DNA of 58,969 bases, taken from NCBI RefSeq assembly GCF_000430625.1, contig NZ_AUMJ01000044.1:1-58969 (forward strand), read 5' to 3'. A program made the translations under genes and the position numbers. This document shows positions 28,422-38,595 of this stretch, in pieces. The DNA comes from Aneurinibacillus terranovensis DSM 18919. GTDB taxonomy: Bacteria > Bacillota > Bacilli > Aneurinibacillales > Aneurinibacillaceae. How positions within the stretch are numbered: position 1 is the stretch's first letter; each line of letters begins with the position of its first letter. The notes beneath the pieces are model-generated. The model made no database searches. It worked only from the letters and a program-made list of their open reading frames with translations, and was not told the DNA's origin.

Positions 28422-29489
28422 GTGAGCAAGCAAAGGTTGGGAATAATATATGGAGGCAAATCGAGTGAACACGAGGTGTCCGTTCATACGGCCCTCTCAA
28501 TTATTAGAGCGGTAGACAGAGCGCGCTATGAGGTGCTGCCTATTTATATTCATGTGGACGGCCGGTGGGCGGAAGGGCCATGGGTTGAAGAAATTCCGGA
28601 ACATGTTGATCAACTGCGGTATGAGCCGGATAACACCCCTGAAATCTTGCTCCTTAAAAATAAACTGGATGTGGTTTTTCCGGTGATACACGGCCCGAAC
28701 GGCGAGGATGGTACGCTGCAGGGATTGCTCGAAATGATCGATCTTCCGTATGTCGGGTCCGGAGTACTTGCCTCATCGCTTGGCATGGATAAAGTGATGA
28801 TGAAAGAAGTATTCGCAAATACTGGATTGCCGCAGGGGAGATACAGTAGTTATTTGCGCAGCCGGATTAGGGATAACAGACAGGCGGTATGCGATGAAAT
28901 TGAAGAAACCCTCGGCTTTCCATGCTTTATCAAGCCCGCTAACATGGGCTCAAGCATCGGCATCAGCAAAGCGAAAGACCGGGCTTCCCTCGAAGATGCG
29001 CTTGCTCTTGCCGCACGTTTCGACCGGAAAGTGATTGTGGAAGAGTTCATCAACGGACGCGAAGTGGAGGTTGGTGTACTCGGAAACGACCATCCCACTA
29101 CTTCCGTCGTAGGGGAAATCATCCCGGAAAACGAATTTTACGACTATCAGGCGAAATACAAAAGCAGCGGAACCCGCCTTGACATCCCCGCCAATATCCC
29201 GGAAAATATTGCCGAACAAATAAAAGAATTAGCGGTTAAAGCTTTTGGCGCTCTCGGCTGTTCCGGTTTGTCCCGCGTCGATTTCTTCTATGCGGAAACG
29301 GAGCAAAAAGTATATATTAATGAGATCAATACGCTTCCTGGTTTTACGCCATACAGCATGTATCCGATGCTGTGGAAACAAGCCGGCATAGAGTACGCGG
29401 AACTAATTGAACGTTTAATCGGTTTTGCGTTGGAGCGCTATCGCGAGAGGAAGGAAAATGAGCTGGTAGCCGAGAGCTTCTATAATTAA
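28422..29489 (+). CDS. ddl: D-alanine--D-alanine ligase
   Basis: Ddl makes D-Ala-D-Ala for peptidoglycan precursors, the substrate of MurF, which lies just downstream on the other strand. The 355-aa protein has the ATP-grasp features GGKSSEHEVS at the N-terminus, FPCFIKPANMGSSIGISK, and the Mg site YINEINTLPGFTPYSMYP. The Tyr-type end of this motif suggests D-Ala-D-Ala rather than D-Ala-D-lactate specificity, though that is inference. The GTG start follows GAAGGAGG. Possible promoters are an extended -10 TGGTATGAT at 28309-28317 or TACAAT at 28348. Confidence 0.95.
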   Translation: MSKQRLGIIYGGKSSEHEVSVHTALSIIRAVDRARYEVLPIYIHVDGRWAEGPWVEEIPEHVDQLRYEPDNTPEILLLKNKLDVVFPVIHGPNGEDGTLQGLLEMIDLPYVGSGVLASSLGMDKVMMKEVFANTGLPQGRYSSYLRSRIRDNRQAVCDEIEETLGFPCFIKPANMGSSIGISKAKDRASLEDALALAARFDRKVIVEEFINGREVEVGVLGNDHPTTSVVGEIIPENEFYDYQAKYKSSGTRLDIPANIPENIAEQIKELAVKAFGALGCSGLSRVDFFYAETEQKVYINEINTLPGFTPYSMYPMLWKQAGIEYAELIERLIGFALERYRERKENELVAESFYN

Positions 29490-29526
29490 TCATCAATTAA
29501 CCACCGTAAAGGCAGGAGCTATTAGA

Positions 29527-29904
29527 TTGGAAACTAAAAAGACTACAGTGGATTCTAAATACATTCAGCAGCACCTGGCCAATGAGCGAACGTATTTGGC
29601 CTGGCTGCGCACTTCCATTGCGGTCATGGGCGTGGGGACGCTGGCCGCGACGCTTGAGGCGAAGGGGATACTTGCCAAGCCGTTTCCCTATGCGGGTCTT
29701 GTGCTGGGCCTCCTTGCCATTCTGATGGGTGCCCTGATTTGTGTTGTATCCACGTATAACTATTTTTCTAATCGAAAGGCGATTAATGAGCAAACATATA
29801 CCTCTGTTTTCCGGCTCGTCTGGTGGATTTCGGCCGGTGTTGTGATGCTGGCCGCGCTGCTCGGTCTGTATATGTATGAAATGATGCGGAACGTTCAATC
29901 GTAG
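29527..29904 (+). CDS. DUF202 (YidH-type) membrane protein
   Basis: The 125-aa protein has the DUF202 motif LANERTYLAWLRTSIAVM followed by three hydrophobic segments (about 30-52, 58-82 and 98-118), so it is a small integral membrane protein of unknown function. The start codon is TTG 29527, supported by GCAGGAG at good spacing; no ATG is available upstream. It is followed by a terminator shared with murF. Confidence 0.85.
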   Translation: METKKTTVDSKYIQQHLANERTYLAWLRTSIAVMGVGTLAATLEAKGILAKPFPYAGLVLGLLAILMGALICVVSTYNYFSNRKAINEQTYTSVFRLVWWISAGVVMLAALLGLYMYEMMRNVQS

Positions 29905-29910
29905 ACAGAA

Positions 29911-29950
29911 AAACCCCCTGTTTTCCTAATGATGCGGAAACAGGGGGTTT
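29911..29950. terminator. Bidirectional terminator between the DUF202 gene and murF
   Basis: AAACCCCCTGTTT / AAACAGGGGGTTT (29911-29923 with 29938-29950): a 13-bp perfect stem between convergent genes. Confidence 0.9.
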
Positions 29951-29989
29951 CATGTTTCATCGTTTCATCAGTTCCATCAGTTTCGCAGC

Positions 29990-31369
29990 CTATAAAAGCG
30001 CCGAAGCCAGTTTCTCAAACTTCATGCCGCGCGAAGCTTTGAACAGCATAGCATACTTGCTGCTTTTGAACCGGGCAAGATGCGAGGCGGCATCTTCCAA
30101 TGTATCGAAATGGGATCCGGAACCGTACGCGTCTGTGATGTGCTTGGACAGCTGTCCGACGGTCACAAGATGAAAGTCATTGCCCATCTCTTTCAGGGCT
30201 TTCCCGGTTTCCTCATGGTACGTTTCGCTTTGATCTCCCAGCTCAAACATATCTCCGAGAACGAGCACTTTTTTTCGTTCAGGATAGATGGAAAGGAACG
30301 TTGTCACCGCCGCCAGCATCGAAGAAGGGCTTGCGTTATACGCGTCATTAATCATCAGCAGGCCGCTCGGGCTGTCGATGCGTTCAAAGCGCATGGACGA
30401 GATTTCTAACGTCCTCAATTGTTCAGTGATTTCAGGGAGAGAAAGTCCCAGCTGACGGGCAATAAAGATTCCCGGAAGGGCATTTGAAACGTTGTGTTTC
30501 CCGAATAGCGGCATAAAACATTCGGCTTTTTCATCGTTCATCTGTACAACAAAATGGCTGCCCGATTCATCAAACCGCATGGAGGACGCGGTAATATCTG
30601 CGGCCCGTACAGGCTCGCCTTCCTGCTGAATATGATAGAAGTAAGTTTTACCAGGATTTAAATGCGCCAGGCCGGGCACAAGGTCATTGTCCAGGTTGAG
30701 ACACGCGAATCCATCCGGATCTGTGTGCGGCAGAATTTCTCCTTTAGCTTCGGCAATTCGTTCCCTTGTGCCGAAGAATTCAATATGGGCGTCGTTTACG
30801 TTTGTGATCACGGTATACGTTGGGCGCACCATCCCGGCGAGGAAATCAATTTCACCCGCATGATTCATGCCGAGTTCGAGCACCCCTACTTGTGTATCCG
30901 GAGTCATTTGCAGCAGAGAAAGCGGCACACCCAGGTGGTTGTTAAAGTTCTTGTACGTCTTATACACGTTCATTTTGCCGGATAGGATATGGGCCAGTAT
31001 ATCTTTGGTGGTGGTTTTTCCATTGCTTCCTGTAATAGCGACTATCGGAATCGCCAGCCGGTTTCGGTGGGTTCGAGCGAGCACTTGAAAGGCTTTTTCG
31101 GTATCCGGTACAAGGACTAATGAAAAATCCGATGGCAGGGCAGTCTCGCTTGCTTTTGCCGCATCTGATATGAGAGCCGCCTCCCCCCCCTGTTCCGCTG
31201 CCTGGCGGAGAAATTCATGGCCGTCCCGCGAACCGCCTGTGAGCGCAACAAACAGCGCACCTTCTCTCATTTCCCTGGAATCGAAATGGACGGACACAAT
31301 CTTTCGCGCTTCGTGTCCCTGCAGAAGTTTTCCTCCGGTAATTTCAATGATTTCTTTTATTGTAAACAT
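29990..31369 (-). CDS. murF: UDP-MurNAc-tripeptide--D-Ala-D-Ala ligase MurF
   Basis: MurF adds D-Ala-D-Ala to UDP-MurNAc-tripeptide, completing the cytoplasmic pentapeptide. The protein (459 aa) has the three Mur ligase domains, with the ATP-binding loop GSNGKTT at residues 114-120 and the central NDAYNASPSSM motif. I start at ATG 31369, which follows GGAGGAGAAC; a longer frame to 31390 would include the ribosome binding site. It faces ddl convergently, so the two functionally linked genes are not one operon. Confidence 0.95.
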   Translation of the reverse strand: MFTIKEIIEITGGKLLQGHEARKIVSVHFDSREMREGALFVALTGGSRDGHEFLRQAAEQGGEAALISDAAKASETALPSDFSLVLVPDTEKAFQVLARTHRNRLAIPIVAITGSNGKTTTKDILAHILSGKMNVYKTYKNFNNHLGVPLSLLQMTPDTQVGVLELGMNHAGEIDFLAGMVRPTYTVITNVNDAHIEFFGTRERIAEAKGEILPHTDPDGFACLNLDNDLVPGLAHLNPGKTYFYHIQQEGEPVRAADITASSMRFDESGSHFVVQMNDEKAECFMPLFGKHNVSNALPGIFIARQLGLSLPEITEQLRTLEISSMRFERIDSPSGLLMINDAYNASPSSMLAAVTTFLSIYPERKKVLVLGDMFELGDQSETYHEETGKALKEMGNDFHLVTVGQLSKHITDAYGSGSHFDTLEDAASHLARFKSSKYAMLFKASRGMKFEKLASALL

Positions 31370-31459
31370 CGTGTTCTCCTCCCGTTTCACATTCGTAGTT
31401 ATGCTACCACTTACGGGTATGTAAGAGCAACCATTTGTATGATAAAAACAAGTTGAGAG

Positions 31460-31488
31460 TTGACCTGCCTATGTCGGTATAATATAAT
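31460..31488 (+). promoter_or_regulatory. Sigma-A promoter of rpsU-yqeY
   Basis: TTGACC (31460-31465), a 17-bp spacer and TATAAT (31483-31488), about 75 bp before rpsU. Confidence 0.8.
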
Positions 31489-31562
31489 GTTCTTTGACGA
31501 CTTTTGCAAACCCTGTTTAGTTGCATCAGTCATGATGGTTATGGCGGAGGGAGGGGAAACAA

Positions 31563-31736
31563 ATGGCAGAAATTCGTGTACGTAAAAACGAGTCGTTAGA
31601 CCAGGCATTACGTCGGTTCAAACGTGACTGCTCAAAAGATGGCGTTCTTGCTGAAGTTAAAAAGCGTAGACATTATGAGAAGCCTAGTATCAAACGCAAG
31701 AAAAAGTCAGAGGCAGCGCGTAAACGTAAGTTTTAG
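31563..31736 (+). CDS. rpsU: 30S ribosomal protein S21
   Basis: A 57-aa basic protein: [20 protein letters not shown] at the start, a central [19 protein letters not shown] and a Lys/Arg-rich tail. This is the standard S21 of the small subunit. The ATG follows GGAGGGAGGGGAAACAA. The next gene, yqeY, starts 12 bp after its stop, with a ribosome binding site overlapping the stop codon, as in B. subtilis. Confidence 0.97.
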   Translation: MAEIRVRKNESLDQALRRFKRDCSKDGVLAEVKKRRHYEKPSIKRKKKSEAARKRKF

Positions 31737-31748
31737 GAGGAATAGTTT

Positions 31749-32192
31749 ATGAGACTCGTCGATCGGTTAACCGACGATATGAAGCAAGCGATGAAGAACA
31801 AAGACAAGCTCAAACTTTCCGTAATTCGTATGGTGAAAGCTTCGATTAAAAACGAAGAAATTAACCAGGGCAAGGAGCTATCTGACGACGAAGTGTTAAC
31901 TGTCTTGACTCGTGAGCTGAAGCAAAGACGCGATTCCCTCCATGAATTCGAAAAAGCCGGTCGTGATGACCTTGCAGCAACCGCCCGCGAAGAAATTAAC
32001 GTTTTAATTGAATATATGCCTGAACAATTAAGTGAAGAAGAAATCCGCCGGTTGGTGAGCGATGCGATCCGGCAGGTTGGAGCCTCCTCCAAAAAAGATC
32101 TCGGGAAAGTCATGGGCGTCCTAATGCCGAAAGTTAAGGGACGTGCCGATGGAACTCTCGTTAATAAAGTTGTCCAGGAGCTATTACCATAG
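31749..32192 (+). CDS. yqeY: GatB/YqeY domain-containing protein
   Basis: YqeY (147 aa) is an all-helical protein related to the tail domain of the GatB amidotransferase subunit; its exact role is unresolved. Family features include LSVIRMVKASIKNEEI, FEKAGRDDLA, EYMPEQLSEEEI and the final MGVLMPKVKGRADG. It is coupled to rpsU (ribosome binding site TAGGAGGAA) and followed by a strong terminator. Confidence 0.94.
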   Translation: MRLVDRLTDDMKQAMKNKDKLKLSVIRMVKASIKNEEINQGKELSDDEVLTVLTRELKQRRDSLHEFEKAGRDDLAATAREEINVLIEYMPEQLSEEEIRRLVSDAIRQVGASSKKDLGKVMGVLMPKVKGRADGTLVNKVVQELLP

Positions 32193-32214
32193 TTACGGTT
32201 GTGGCGTTGCCTAG

Positions 32215-32245
32215 AACCCCTTCTGCGAAAGCAGAGGGGGTTTTT
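32215..32245 (+). terminator. Terminator after yqeY
   Basis: AACCCCTTCTGC, GAAA loop, GCAGAGGGGGTT then TTT (32215-32245). Confidence 0.92.
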
Positions 32246-32252
32246 CCTTTGC

Positions 32253-32514
32253 CGTTAAAGAAAGTATATGTTGCTTTACAGTGTTAAAGCAACATATACT
32301 TTCCTCCATGGGTCACCTGAGAAAAACTCGCGGGAGTGTGCCGAACGTTGCTTTTTCGATGTGGAGCGTGTGGCCGGAAGGTCGATCAGACCGACAATTG
32401 TCTCCATCATTGAGGTACCCGGATGTTTTGTCGGTCCGACCTTCCGGTCACTAAGCGGCCGTTTCGCTTCCCTGCAGAAAAAGGACGAGCGGCAACGCCC
32501 GCGAGTTTTTCTCA
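32253..32514. repeat. 262-bp structured repeat, copy B
   Basis: The second copy of the element at 27909-28170, offset by exactly 4344 bp with five substitutions and no gaps. It lies 8 bp after the yqeY terminator and is flanked by unrelated sequence, so its ends (GTTAAAG ... TTTTTCTCA) are well defined by comparison. No target-site duplication is obvious. Confidence 0.9.
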
Positions 32515-32619
32515 TATCGGCCGTAAAAAAGAGAAACATGCACACATAATTTCCCGCTCGCACGCGTAATGATGGAATATAGTATCTTCTGACCACCTGA
32601 GATGAAGGGGCGTGAGTCG

Positions 32620-32901
32620 GTGAAAAAGTGGAGCGAGAAATGGCGCAGAATTGCTTCCGGCGTCCTTGACCTGCCGCAGGATATTACAATGGAAATGCCA
32701 CGTATTACGATGATTGGACAACTGCAAATGTATATTGAGAACCATCGCGGAGTCCTACTGTTTAGCAATCAGGAACTCCGCTTACTTTTGACAAAAGGGC
32801 AGCTTCTTGTAAGGGGCGAGAAGCTCGTCATTCGCGCGATTTTACCGGAAGAAGTGCTGCTTGAAGGCATTGTCAATCAAGTTATTTTCGTGGATGAGTA
32901 G
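32620..32901 (+). CDS. yqfC: Sporulation protein YqfC
   Basis: A 93-aa protein matching the YqfC family: [20 protein letters not shown], then [13 protein letters not shown] and [10 protein letters not shown]. In B. subtilis yqfC-yqfD are transcribed in the mother cell during sporulation. I use GTG 32620, which gives the family length and lies 9 bases after AAGGGG; an ATG at 32602 is an alternative. It is followed 14 bp later by yqfD. Confidence 0.92.
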   Translation: MKKWSEKWRRIASGVLDLPQDITMEMPRITMIGQLQMYIENHRGVLLFSNQELRLLLTKGQLLVRGEKLVIRAILPEEVLLEGIVNQVIFVDE

Positions 32902-32915
32902 AGGAGGAAGAAAGA

Positions 32916-34121
32916 ATGAATCAACATAGCCTTCACTGGTTTCGCGGGTATCTCATTTTACAGGTACGCGGCAAACGTTTAGAGCGGTTTTTAAATCGTA
33001 TTGTCGGACAAGGCATTGTCGTATGGAATATTGAAAGAATGAATGAGGAAGCAATTTTAAGCCTTCCTTTAGATAGCTTCCAAAAGCTAAGACCTTACCT
33101 GAAGGAAACAGGATGCCGTGTTCATGTGAAGGAGCGTGTTGGATTTCCATTTCTTTTACAAAAAAGCAGGACACGCTCCATGTTTGTGTTAGGAGCGGTT
33201 TTTTTCTTTCTTGCTATTTACTTTTTATCAAACATTGTCTGGCGTGTCGAGGTTATTGGCAATGAAAAAATTTCTGCAGAGCAAATTAAACAGGTCGCCC
33301 AACAGGCAGGGATAAAACCGGCTGCGTTTATTTTCCGACTTCCTGATCCGGCCGAGGTTCAGCGAAAATTAATGAAGCAATTGCCTTCCGTTTCATGGGT
33401 GGGATTCGAAATGCAGGGCACTACAGCGTACATTCGCGTTGTGGAAAAGGTTCTTCCGGAAAAGCAGGAAATTGTGCAGCCGCGCAACATTATCTCCACA
33501 AAAAAGTCGATGATTCATTCTATTTTTGCTGAGAAAGGGCGGCCAAAAGTAAAGCGAAACGACTGGGTGAACAAAGGTGATGTACTCATATCCGGCGTGC
33601 TTGGAAATGAAGAGGTGTCCAAGCTTGTCGCGGCCAAGGGGCGTGTGGAAGGGGAAGTATGGTATGAATCCGATGTGACGATTCCGTTGAAACAGCAGCG
33701 CACTGTCCTGACCGGGGAGACGAAGATGAACCGCTATCTTGTTCTCGGCGGCTACAGTGTAAAATTTTTTGGGTTTGGCAACATTCCATTTGCCCATTTT
33801 ATAAAAGATGAGACGGTGCAGATGATGCACTGGGGAAATAAGTCGTTCCCCGTTGGACTAAAAACGGAATATATTAGGAAAAATGAAGTGAAAGATGTTA
33901 CGATAAGCAAGGACGAAGCGATTCGGCTCGGTAAGCAGTATGCGAAAGAAACCCTCCTTAAACAGGTTAAAAAAGGAGCCTATGTCCAATCAGAAAAAGT
34001 TTTGCACGAGAAGCTGGAGAATGGTAAAGTTTATTTAAAGCTACACTATATTGTAGTGGAAGATATCACCGGGGAGCAGCCAATTACAGGGGAGCAACCT
34101 ATACCGCATGAAGGAGAATGA
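32916..34121 (+). CDS. yqfD: Sporulation protein YqfD
   Basis: YqfD (401 aa) is a membrane protein of sporulation. A cytoplasmic N-terminal domain (about 1-90) is followed by one transmembrane segment ([21 protein letters not shown]) and a long external part with a FtsQ/POTRA-like start ([18 protein letters not shown]). The C-terminus has a small tandem repeat, ITGEQP twice, encoded by an 18-bp near-duplication. Its last codons overlap phoH (ATGA). Confidence 0.93.
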   Translation: MNQHSLHWFRGYLILQVRGKRLERFLNRIVGQGIVVWNIERMNEEAILSLPLDSFQKLRPYLKETGCRVHVKERVGFPFLLQKSRTRSMFVLGAVFFFLAIYFLSNIVWRVEVIGNEKISAEQIKQVAQQAGIKPAAFIFRLPDPAEVQRKLMKQLPSVSWVGFEMQGTTAYIRVVEKVLPEKQEIVQPRNIISTKKSMIHSIFAEKGRPKVKRNDWVNKGDVLISGVLGNEEVSKLVAAKGRVEGEVWYESDVTIPLKQQRTVLTGETKMNRYLVLGGYSVKFFGFGNIPFAHFIKDETVQMMHWGNKSFPVGLKTEYIRKNEVKDVTISKDEAIRLGKQYAKETLLKQVKKGAYVQSEKVLHEKLENGKVYLKLHYIVVEDITGEQPITGEQPIPHEGE

Positions 34122-35095
34122 AGTCTTTGCGTGTAGAAACAAGCAAAACCATACGACTTGAGAATGCTGAAGAAGCAAGTTTGCTGTTTGGCCCGCATGA
34201 CAGCTTTTTAAAGAGAATAGAAAGCGCAACGGACGCCCACATCTTTGCAAGGAGCGAAGAAATAACGATAACCGGAAACGAGCCCGAGGTAACCCGCAAT
34301 GCCCGCCTCTTTGAAGTACTTGCGGCTCTTTTGCGCCGGGGAATTAAATTATCCGAACAGGATGTGTTGTACGCGATTCAGCTTTCAAAGGAAGACGGGC
34401 TCGATGAGCTGATCGAATTGTACGAACAACCGATCGCCACTTCTGTGAAAGGAAAACCGATTCGAGTTAAAACGCTTGGTCAGCGCCATTATGTCATGTC
34501 TATTAAAAAACAGGATATCGTATTTGGGATTGGTCCGGCCGGTACGGGAAAAACGTATCTTGCCGTCGTTATGGCTGTCACGGCGTTGAAAGCCAATCGG
34601 GTGAAGCGCATCGTATTAACCCGGCCTGCGGTTGAAGCCGGTGAAAATCTGGGCTTCCTGCCAGGCGATTTACAAGAGAAAGTGGACCCGTATTTGCGCC
34701 CGTTATACGACGCCCTGCAGGATTTAGTAACGGCTGAAAATATGAGCAAATATATGGAACGCGGTGTGATTGAGGTGGCTCCTCTCGCCTATATGCGCGG
34801 GCGGACGCTCGATGATTCTTTTATCATCCTTGATGAAGCGCAGAATACAACGCCCGAACAGATGAAAATGTTTTTAACGCGGCTTGGTTTTGGTTCCAAG
34901 ATGGTTATCACCGGGGATGTCACCCAGGTTGATTTGCCGCGCGGCAAGAAATCAGGCCTTGAGGAGGCACGCCGTATATTGGAGGGCACAGAAGGAATAT
35001 CTTTTGTTTATTTATCAGGATCAGATGTCGTACGCCATCCGCTTGTTCAGAAAATCATTACAGCTTATGAGTATGATAGTGAATTGTCCCGTTAA
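34118..35095 (+). CDS. phoH: PhoH family protein (PhoH-like ATPase)
   Basis: A 325-aa P-loop ATPase with Walker A GPAGTGKT at residues 139-146, the [15 protein letters not shown] segment, and Walker [20 protein letters not shown]. PhoH2/YbeZ-type proteins are linked to RNA metabolism and ribosome maturation, which fits the neighbouring ybeY. It overlaps yqfD by four bases and is 15 bp from pgpH. Confidence 0.93.
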   Translation: MKSLRVETSKTIRLENAEEASLLFGPHDSFLKRIESATDAHIFARSEEITITGNEPEVTRNARLFEVLAALLRRGIKLSEQDVLYAIQLSKEDGLDELIELYEQPIATSVKGKPIRVKTLGQRHYVMSIKKQDIVFGIGPAGTGKTYLAVVMAVTALKANRVKRIVLTRPAVEAGENLGFLPGDLQEKVDPYLRPLYDALQDLVTAENMSKYMERGVIEVAPLAYMRGRTLDDSFIILDEAQNTTPEQMKMFLTRLGFGSKMVITGDVTQVDLPRGKKSGLEEARRILEGTEGISFVYLSGSDVVRHPLVQKIITAYEYDSELSR

Positions 35096-35110
35096 AAGGG
35101 GTTGTGTTAA

Positions 35111-37225
35111 ATGAATGTAAGAAAACAGCTGCATGTGGTGATTCCTGAGTCCTGGAAACACAGCACGGCAGTTAGACGAATTCTTTTCTTTCTTATCGTG
35201 CTGGGGATTTATTTACCCCTTATGGGCGATGTGCTGCCTAAAACGTTTGATTTAAATGTCAATACTGTGAGCAATGTAACGCTGACTGCCCCTGTTACGG
35301 TGGAAGACACCGAAGCGACGGAGGAAGCCAGAGCCAAGGCTGCCACCGAGGTACAGCCGGTCTACGCACGCAACGATACGATCACGGCAAATCAAATGAA
35401 GTTGATTACGTACGTGTACAAGAAGGTGGAAGAGCTCCAGGCGAATACTACGTTAAAACCGGAGCAGCGTTTACAGGAACTGAAAGATAATATCCCGTTT
35501 GCCCTTTCTCCGGACATTCTTCAGACCTTATTAACGATGCCAACCCCGGCTGTGGAAGCCGCGAATAAGGAAACGGTTAATGTCGTTTCTACTATTATGG
35601 AAAAAGGGGTAGACGAACACGTTTCTCCTGAAACGATTCAACAGCTTGTGAATCAGCAAATTGTCTTGATTGACCTCGACAGCAAATCCCGTAAAGTTGT
35701 TCGTGCGATTGCGATCGCAGGGGTTACACCGAACTTAACGATTGACGCCGAGGCTACACGCTCGTTGAGGGAAGCGGCCGGCAAATCGGTCAAACCGATT
35801 ATGATCTACAAAGGGGAAGTCCTTGTTGAAAAGGGACAGTATGTCTCGGACGAGGTACACCGCAAGTTAAACGCGGCGGGTCTGCTCAAAAAGAATGCAA
35901 GCGTCCTTCCGTATTTTGGATTTTTGGTTATCGTTATTTTGATGGTTGGGTTTCTCGCGATTTATCTCGCACAAAATCACCGGATGGTATACAAAAATAA
36001 TATGATGCTGTTAATGCTGGCGTTTATCATATTTTTAGAAATGGTTGTTCTAAAAATGATAAGCCTGGGCCAGAATATGGGCTTTTCTTCTATTGGATAT
36101 CTGGCGCCGGTCGCCCTTGGTGCGATGTTAACGGCAATACTGATTGATACCCGGTTGGCGGTGATTACAAGCTTGATTTTTTCGATTATTTCCGGGATTG
36201 TCTTCAATAATGAGAGTCTTCTGCCATTTGATTTCCGCTACAGCCTTTTTGCATTAATCAGTTGCCTTGTGGCGGTTTATTCTCTGGGCAAAGCAACGAA
36301 ACGAAGCCGGATTTTCCAATCCGGATTTATCGTATCACTGGCAAACCTGTTTGGTATTTCCGCGATTTTTTTGCTCCTCTATACGACGGGAAAATGGCAG
36401 GAATTGCTCTATCAGTACGCTTTTGGCGCGATCAGCGGCATCATGGCTGCGGTGTTGACAGTCGGTTTTCTCCCGTTTTTTGAGGCGTCATTCGGCATCC
36501 TATCCCCGCTTCGCTTAATCGAAATTGGCAATCCTAACCAGCCTCTGCTGCGCCGGCTGTTGATGGAAACACCTGGCACGTATCACCACAGCATGATGGT
36601 CGCCAATCTTGCGGAAGCGGCATGTGAAGCGATCGGCGCGAACGGCCTGCTGGCCCGTGTCGGTGCCTACTATCATGATGTAGGGAAAATGAAACGTCCG
36701 CAGTTCTTTGTGGAAAACCAGATAAACCGGGAAAATCCTCATGACTCCATTGCACCCGGTCTGAGCAAGCGGATTATTATTGCTCATACGTATGATGGCT
36801 CCAGGATGCTTGAGGAATATAATATTCCCAAGCCGATCCGTGATATTGCCGAACAGCATCACGGGACGACACTTCTGAAGTATTTTTATCACAAGGCCTG
36901 CAAATTGTCCGATACGCCTATTCCGGAGTCCGATTATCGCTACCCCGGGCCGAAACCGCAAACACGGGAGTCGGCCATTATCAACATTTGTGACAGTGCG
37001 GAAGCCGCGATCCGTGCTCTCAGTCGGCCTACGATGGAACGGGTGGAACAAATCGTCCGCAGGATCGTCGCCGAACGTCTGGAAGACGGTCAGTTTAACG
37101 AATGTGATATCACAATGAAAGAACTGGAGATTGTGACACAAACGATTTGTGAAACACTCCAGGGATTTTTCCATAACCGGATCGAATATCCCGATGAAAA
37201 ACAAATGGCGGTGAAACAGGCATGA
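35111..37225 (+). CDS. pgpH: 7TM-HD family phosphodiesterase (PgpH/YqfF)
   Basis: A 704-aa membrane protein. It has an N-terminal helix, a long extracellular domain (about 60-265, 7TMR-HDED), seven transmembrane helices (about 275-460) and a cytoplasmic HD domain with HHSMMVANLAEAA and AYYHDVGKMKRP. PgpH proteins hydrolyse cyclic di-AMP, so this is probably the regulator of c-di-AMP level. The stop overlaps ybeY (ATGA). Confidence 0.94.
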   Translation: MNVRKQLHVVIPESWKHSTAVRRILFFLIVLGIYLPLMGDVLPKTFDLNVNTVSNVTLTAPVTVEDTEATEEARAKAATEVQPVYARNDTITANQMKLITYVYKKVEELQANTTLKPEQRLQELKDNIPFALSPDILQTLLTMPTPAVEAANKETVNVVSTIMEKGVDEHVSPETIQQLVNQQIVLIDLDSKSRKVVRAIAIAGVTPNLTIDAEATRSLREAAGKSVKPIMIYKGEVLVEKGQYVSDEVHRKLNAAGLLKKNASVLPYFGFLVIVILMVGFLAIYLAQNHRMVYKNNMMLLMLAFIIFLEMVVLKMISLGQNMGFSSIGYLAPVALGAMLTAILIDTRLAVITSLIFSIISGIVFNNESLLPFDFRYSLFALISCLVAVYSLGKATKRSRIFQSGFIVSLANLFGISAIFLLLYTTGKWQELLYQYAFGAISGIMAAVLTVGFLPFFEASFGILSPLRLIEIGNPNQPLLRRLLMETPGTYHHSMMVANLAEAACEAIGANGLLARVGAYYHDVGKMKRPQFFVENQINRENPHDSIAPGLSKRIIIAHTYDGSRMLEEYNIPKPIRDIAEQHHGTTLLKYFYHKACKLSDTPIPESDYRYPGPKPQTRESAIINICDSAEAAIRALSRPTMERVEQIVRRIVAERLEDGQFNECDITMKELEIVTQTICETLQGFFHNRIEYPDEKQMAVKQA

Positions 37226-37704
37226 GTATAGAGGTGGAATTTATCCAGGAATACACCCCGGAAATAAAGGGGGAGCTGCTTGATACTCTTAGAAAAGTGC
37301 TGGAAGCGGCCGGAGAACTTGAAGAGGTGCATGGAGAGGTGGTCGTTACCTTTGTTAATGACGAGAGAATTCACGAGTTGAACCGTGATTATCGCGGTAT
37401 AGACCGCCCAACAGATGTTCTGTCTTTTGCTATGAATGAGCAGGGTGAAGATGAGATGGACATTTTTATCGATGAAGAAGAGGAAGAAATCCCGAATATG
37501 CTGGGAGATATCATTATTTCCGTTCCGCGCGCCAGAGAGCAGGCGGAAGAATACGGTCATTCCTTCGAACGTGAAATGGGATTTCTCGTCGCCCACGGTT
37601 TTCTCCATTTAATCGGTTACGACCACAGCACAGAAGAAGAGGAAAAAGAAATGTTTGACCTTCAGGAGGAAATTCTGACCCGGGTACATTTAGTTCGTGA
37701 ATAA
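37222..37704 (+). CDS. ybeY: Endoribonuclease YbeY (rRNA maturation factor)
   Basis: YbeY is a zinc-dependent endoribonuclease needed for 16S rRNA 3' maturation and ribosome quality control. The 160-aa protein has the metal motif H3XH5XH at His125, His129 and His135 (HGFLHLIGYDH) and RPTDVLSFAM upstream. An acidic stretch at about 75-90 (IFIDEEEEEI) is more pronounced than usual. It overlaps pgpH by four bases. Confidence 0.95.
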   Translation: MSIEVEFIQEYTPEIKGELLDTLRKVLEAAGELEEVHGEVVVTFVNDERIHELNRDYRGIDRPTDVLSFAMNEQGEDEMDIFIDEEEEEIPNMLGDIIISVPRAREQAEEYGHSFEREMGFLVAHGFLHLIGYDHSTEEEEKEMFDLQEEILTRVHLVRE

Positions 37705-37716
37705 GGTGAATTCACA

Positions 37717-38199
37717 ATGAACGAGTGGCGGAGACTAAAAAAAAGTTTCGGTTATGCGCTTGAAGGCATCATATATACCGTAAAGACTCAGCGAAACATG
37801 CAGATCCATGTGACGATGGCGATTCTTGTCCTTCTGTCAGGCTTCTGGCTCCAGATCCGCAAAGAAGATGTTTTGCTGGTCTTTTTTTCTGTTTTTCTCG
37901 TGCTCATTCTGGAAACGATAAATACAGCCATTGAGAAAACGATTGACTTTGTGGCGCAGGGACAGATTCACCCTCTGGCCAAAATCGCCAAAGATGTGGC
38001 CGCAGGCGCCGTGCTGTTCTCTGTCATTCTTGCTGTATGCACCGGCACCGTCATTTATGCCGCCCCGCTATGGGAAACGCTGCATGGCCTCAGGCATCCT
38101 CTTACTTTGTCTGAACGGGGCGGGTACCCCTTGCTGTTTGTTTCTGCTGTGCTTATTATTTTTTTACTATGGGTCTTTATTCGGAGGGATAAAACATAA
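37717..38199 (+). CDS. dgkA: Diacylglycerol/undecaprenol kinase family protein
   Basis: A 160-aa membrane kinase of the DgkA family, which in Bacillus phosphorylates undecaprenol. The signature ETINTAIEKTID lies around residues 68-79, with three transmembrane helices. It is about 35 residues longer than typical DgkA because of an extra C-terminal hydrophobic helix (YPLLFVSAVLIIFLLWVF). It lies 12 bp after ybeY, and cdd starts at the base following its stop codon. Confidence 0.92.
   Translation: MNEWRRLKKSFGYALEGIIYTVKTQRNMQIHVTMAILVLLSGFWLQIRKEDVLLVFFSVFLVLILETINTAIEKTIDFVAQGQIHPLAKIAKDVAAGAVLFSVILAVCTGTVIYAAPLWETLHGLRHPLTLSERGGYPLLFVSAVLIIFLLWVFIRRDKT

Positions 38200-38595
<396 letters not shown>

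Noticed and set aside
32268-32549. A 93-codon open frame in repeat copy B
   Set aside because: Same sequence as the frame in copy A; non-coding structured repeat.
36515-37204. A 229-codon minus-strand frame opposite pgpH
   Set aside because: Shadow frame; pgpH has clear domains on the plus strand.
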